Of a stretch of 64,000 bases of DNA, positions 61,683-64,000 are shown one piece after another (positions within the stretch are counted from its first letter, which is position 1; each line of letters starts with the position of its first letter). Below the pieces are notes generated by a model. It did not search any database. It was not told the origin of the DNA and saw only the letters and a program-made list of their open reading frames with translations. The translations under genes and the position numbers were made by a program. The stretch lies in contig CANNEA010000011.1 in the NCBI GenBank assembly GCA_947503525.1, positions 1 to 64,000 of the forward strand, in the 5' to 3' direction. The stretch comes from an uncultured Carboxylicivirga sp. (GTDB taxonomy: Bacteria; Bacteroidota; Bacteroidia; Bacteroidales; Marinilabiliaceae).

Positions 61683-63989
61683 TTATTCCGTGCTCATCGA
61701 AGGAGGATAATTCTCCTTGTCGACACCTCTTGTTTTATTTGGCTTGCCACTCATTTCAAATTTCAATTCTCCACCTTTCAGTAAATCATGATGATTTAAA
61801 TAATTTTTATCCCACACATTACTATTAAACATCACCTTATCGATATACATATTTTTTGAATCGTTATTTACAGAGGTGATTTTTAACTGCTTACCATTTG
61901 GTAACTGCAGTTCAACTTCGTCAAAAATCGGACTTCCAATCACATACATATCTTGTCCTGGACATACCGGATAAAAACCTAGTGCGCTAAATACATACCA
62001 GGCCGATGTCTGTCCGTTATCTTCATCACCACAATACCCATCAGGACTTGGCGTATATAATTTATCCATTACTTTACGCACCCAATATTGGCTTTTCCAT
62101 GGTTCTCCGGCATAATTATACAAGTAAGTCATATGCTGTATTGGCTGATTCCCATGCGCGTATTGTCCCATATTCATGATTTGCATTTCTCTTATCTCAT
62201 GTATAGGAAATCCGTAATAAGAATCATCAAACACAGGTGGTAAATCAAACACCTGATCCAACATGCCAACAAATTTCTCACGTCCGCCCATTAAGTTCTT
62301 AAGTCCCTCAATGTCGTGAAATACCGACCAGGAATAATGCCAACTATTGCCTTCCGTAAAGGCATCACCCCATTTAAAAGGATTAAATGGAGTTTGAAAC
62401 TGTCCATCCTTATTTTTTCCACGCATCAAGTTGCTTTCGGAATCAAAGAGGTTCTTGTAATTCTGTGCTCTTTGTGCAAAAAGATCAATTTCTTCTTTAG
62501 GCCTGTTTAGTTCCTTAGCAAGTTGATAAATTGTATAATCGGCATAAGCATATTCTAAAGTTCTGGCTGCATTTTCATGAATACCAACATCGTAAGGAAC
62601 ATATCCCAATTCGTTATAGTATTCCGCTCCATACCTGCCAACAGAAGTTACTTCAGCCATATGTCCTTTAGTGTTTTTTAAAATGGCTTCGTAAAGCACA
62701 TCTATATCATATCCTCGTATTCCTTTTAAATATGAGTCAGCAATATTCACAGCTGAATTACTGCCAATCATACAGCCTCTATGACCTGGACTAGCCCATT
62801 CCGGAAGCCATCCACTTTCTTTATAGGTATTGGCCAAACCTTCCATGATTTGAGCATTCAATTCAGGATACATCAGAGTGAAGAATGGAAATACTGCTCT
62901 AAAAGTATCCCAGAATCCGTTATCAGTAAACATATACCCCGGCAATACCTCACCATTATAAGGGCTATAGTGAACTACTTCATTATCCTTATTATATTCG
63001 TAAAACTTTCGTGGAAATAAAAGCACCCGATATAGCGTTGAGTAAAATATTCGGCGCTGATCAACAGTTCCTCCAGTAACTTTTATTTTATTAAACTCCT
63101 TCGACCAAGCCTCATGAGCCATTTGTTTGGTTTGTTCAAAGCTATTGGTTCCAATCTCTCTTTCTAAATTCAACTCGGCTTGTTCAGGGCTGATAAATGA
63201 TGAAGCTACTTTAGCATGAACTTTTTCTCCTTTGGTAGTTTTAAACTTTAAGATTGCTCCCACATGATAGCCCTCTTCTTCACGATTCGATTCATAAAGA
63301 ACATCACCATTCCAGGTAGACATATCTGCAAATTCCTTATCAAATTCTACTACAAAATAATTATGAAAATTGCCTGGAACACCACCTGAATTATTTTTGC
63401 AATAACCTATTACTTTTCGCTCCTCAGGAATGATTTTAACATAAGATCCTTGATGAAAACCATCCACCAGTACATAACTGTCATCATTCTCAGGAAATGT
63501 GAAACGAAAATGGGCCGCCCTTTCCGTTGGTGATATTTCAACATTGACATCGTAATCGGCTAAATATGCCTGGTAATAATGCGGCTTAGCGATTTCCGCC
63601 TTATGCGAAAACCAACTCTCCCGTTCATCCTCCTTATATTTCAACTGACCTGTTACTGCCATTAAACTAAAAGCCGCATAATCGTTTATCCATGGACTTG
63701 GCTGGTGAGTTTGCTTAAAACCCCTGATTTTTTTGGCATCATATTGATACCCCCATCCATCTCCCATTTTATTGGTTTGAGGGGTCCAAAAATTCATGCC
63801 CCAAGGCGTAGCAATTGCCGGGTATGTATTACCATTTGAAAGTTCAAATTCCGTATCCGTCCCCATTAAAGTAGACACATATTCTACTAAATCGACTTCC
63901 TTTACCTGAGCTGGTTCTTCTTCGCAACATGCATTAAATAACAGTCCAAAACTTAAGACTAAAATTAGTCCTACACCAAAACGTCTCAT
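61683..63989 (-). CDS. GH92 family alpha-mannosidase, lipoprotein
   Basis: The 768-residue protein has a lipoprotein signal (LSFGLLFNACCEEE, Cys21) and the two-domain GH92 fold: an N-terminal beta-sandwich (about 35-270, with GNTYPAIATPWGMNFWTPQT and IRGFKQTHQPSPW) and an (alpha/alpha)6 barrel (about 290-750, with DNGFWDTFRAVFP, EGNSWHYSWSVFHD and GYCGDEDNGQTSAWYVFSALG). GH92 enzymes are calcium-dependent exo-alpha-mannosidases acting on N-glycans or yeast mannan; they invert configuration. Length is normal. The start codon is 11 bp from the window edge, so its upstream partners cannot be seen. A propeller-type sensor kinase gene follows. Confidence 0.93.
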   Translation of the reverse strand: MRRFGVGLILVLSFGLLFNACCEEEPAQVKEVDLVEYVSTLMGTDTEFELSNGNTYPAIATPWGMNFWTPQTNKMGDGWGYQYDAKKIRGFKQTHQPSPWINDYAAFSLMAVTGQLKYKEDERESWFSHKAEIAKPHYYQAYLADYDVNVEISPTERAAHFRFTFPENDDSYVLVDGFHQGSYVKIIPEERKVIGYCKNNSGGVPGNFHNYFVVEFDKEFADMSTWNGDVLYESNREEEGYHVGAILKFKTTKGEKVHAKVASSFISPEQAELNLEREIGTNSFEQTKQMAHEAWSKEFNKIKVTGGTVDQRRIFYSTLYRVLLFPRKFYEYNKDNEVVHYSPYNGEVLPGYMFTDNGFWDTFRAVFPFFTLMYPELNAQIMEGLANTYKESGWLPEWASPGHRGCMIGSNSAVNIADSYLKGIRGYDIDVLYEAILKNTKGHMAEVTSVGRYGAEYYNELGYVPYDVGIHENAARTLEYAYADYTIYQLAKELNRPKEEIDLFAQRAQNYKNLFDSESNLMRGKNKDGQFQTPFNPFKWGDAFTEGNSWHYSWSVFHDIEGLKNLMGGREKFVGMLDQVFDLPPVFDDSYYGFPIHEIREMQIMNMGQYAHGNQPIQHMTYLYNYAGEPWKSQYWVRKVMDKLYTPSPDGYCGDEDNGQTSAWYVFSALGFYPVCPGQDMYVIGSPIFDEVELQLPNGKQLKITSVNNDSKNMYIDKVMFNSNVWDKNYLNHHDLLKGGELKFEMSGKPNKTRGVDKENYPPSMSTE

Positions 63990-64000
63990 GAAAAAAATTT

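Noticed and set aside
1-64000. Mobile elements, CRISPR arrays, prophage
   Set aside because: I found no transposase, integrase, regularly spaced repeats or phage structural genes. The inverted repeats noted do not flank transposase-like ORFs.

Overview
The window is a 64 kb chromosomal stretch from a member of the Bacteroidota, most likely an anaerobic or facultative marine lineage near Marinilabiliales/Marinifilaceae (lineage inferred from gene content, not searched). Pointers are a SusC/SusD pair, a T9SS type A C-terminal sorting domain, many TonB-dependent and TonB-like proteins, Bacteroidota-restricted families (DUF4837, DUF4831), promoters of the form TTTG-N19-21-TANNTTTG, a bacterial V-type ATPase operon, [FeFe] hydrogenase genes and generally AT-rich DNA. 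I see no rRNA, tRNA, CRISPR array, insertion sequence or prophage.

Layout. (1) 0.1-3.3 kb: a metal-related cluster on the minus strand (Cys/His-rich protein, TonB-dependent receptor, HMA protein). (2) 3.5-8.5 kb: ATP-grasp-like protein, patatin phospholipase, two tiny overlapping ORFs, PAP2 phosphatase, a decayed GH1 beta-glucosidase tail and a sodium:solute symporter. (3) 8.6-12.8 kb: TPR protein, DUF4837 lipoprotein and two tandem TonB-like proteins that also share upstream DNA. (4) 13.0-19.9 kb, the most interesting block: a PAS-containing sigma54 activator, then a tight five-gene operon with a small [2Fe-2S] protein, a PAS-bearing sensory-type [FeFe] hydrogenase, a SpoIIE/PP2C phosphatase, a second [2Fe-2S] protein and a group-B-type [FeFe] hydrogenase. 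(5) 20.0-23.5 kb: an NtrC-type response regulator and TPR histidine kinase. (6) 23.8-26.5 kb: outer-membrane barrel candidate, FolM-like reductase, free-methionine-sulfoxide reductase and ECF sigma factor. (7) 26.8-36.0 kb: a large T9SS-exported Asp-box protein, a lipoprotein and SusD/SusC. (8) 36.3-46.9 kb: a peptide-flavoured region (transglutaminase-like lipoprotein, AbgT transporter, MFS transporter, PepD dipeptidase, DUF4831 lipoprotein, NAD(P)HX repair enzyme, POT peptide transporter). (9) 46.9-55.9 kb: universal stress protein, a small unknown gene and the seven-gene V-ATPase operon. (10) 56.1-64.0 kb: methionine-gamma-lyase-like enzyme with a divergent Lrp regulator, a periplasmic-propeller sensor kinase and a GH92 alpha-mannosidase.

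How they may work together (inference): the hydrogenase block looks like an H2- or redox-sensing module. A catalytically tuned-down hydrogenase with a PAS output domain sits next to a phosphatase, a sigma54 activator and a hydrogenase that may be catalytic. No HydEFG maturases are present, so maturation must be supplied elsewhere. The V-ATPase carries residues expected for sodium binding and could couple to the sodium symporter in the window. The SusCD, transglutaminase-like, dipeptide-type transporter and PepD genes suggest protein or peptide scavenging.
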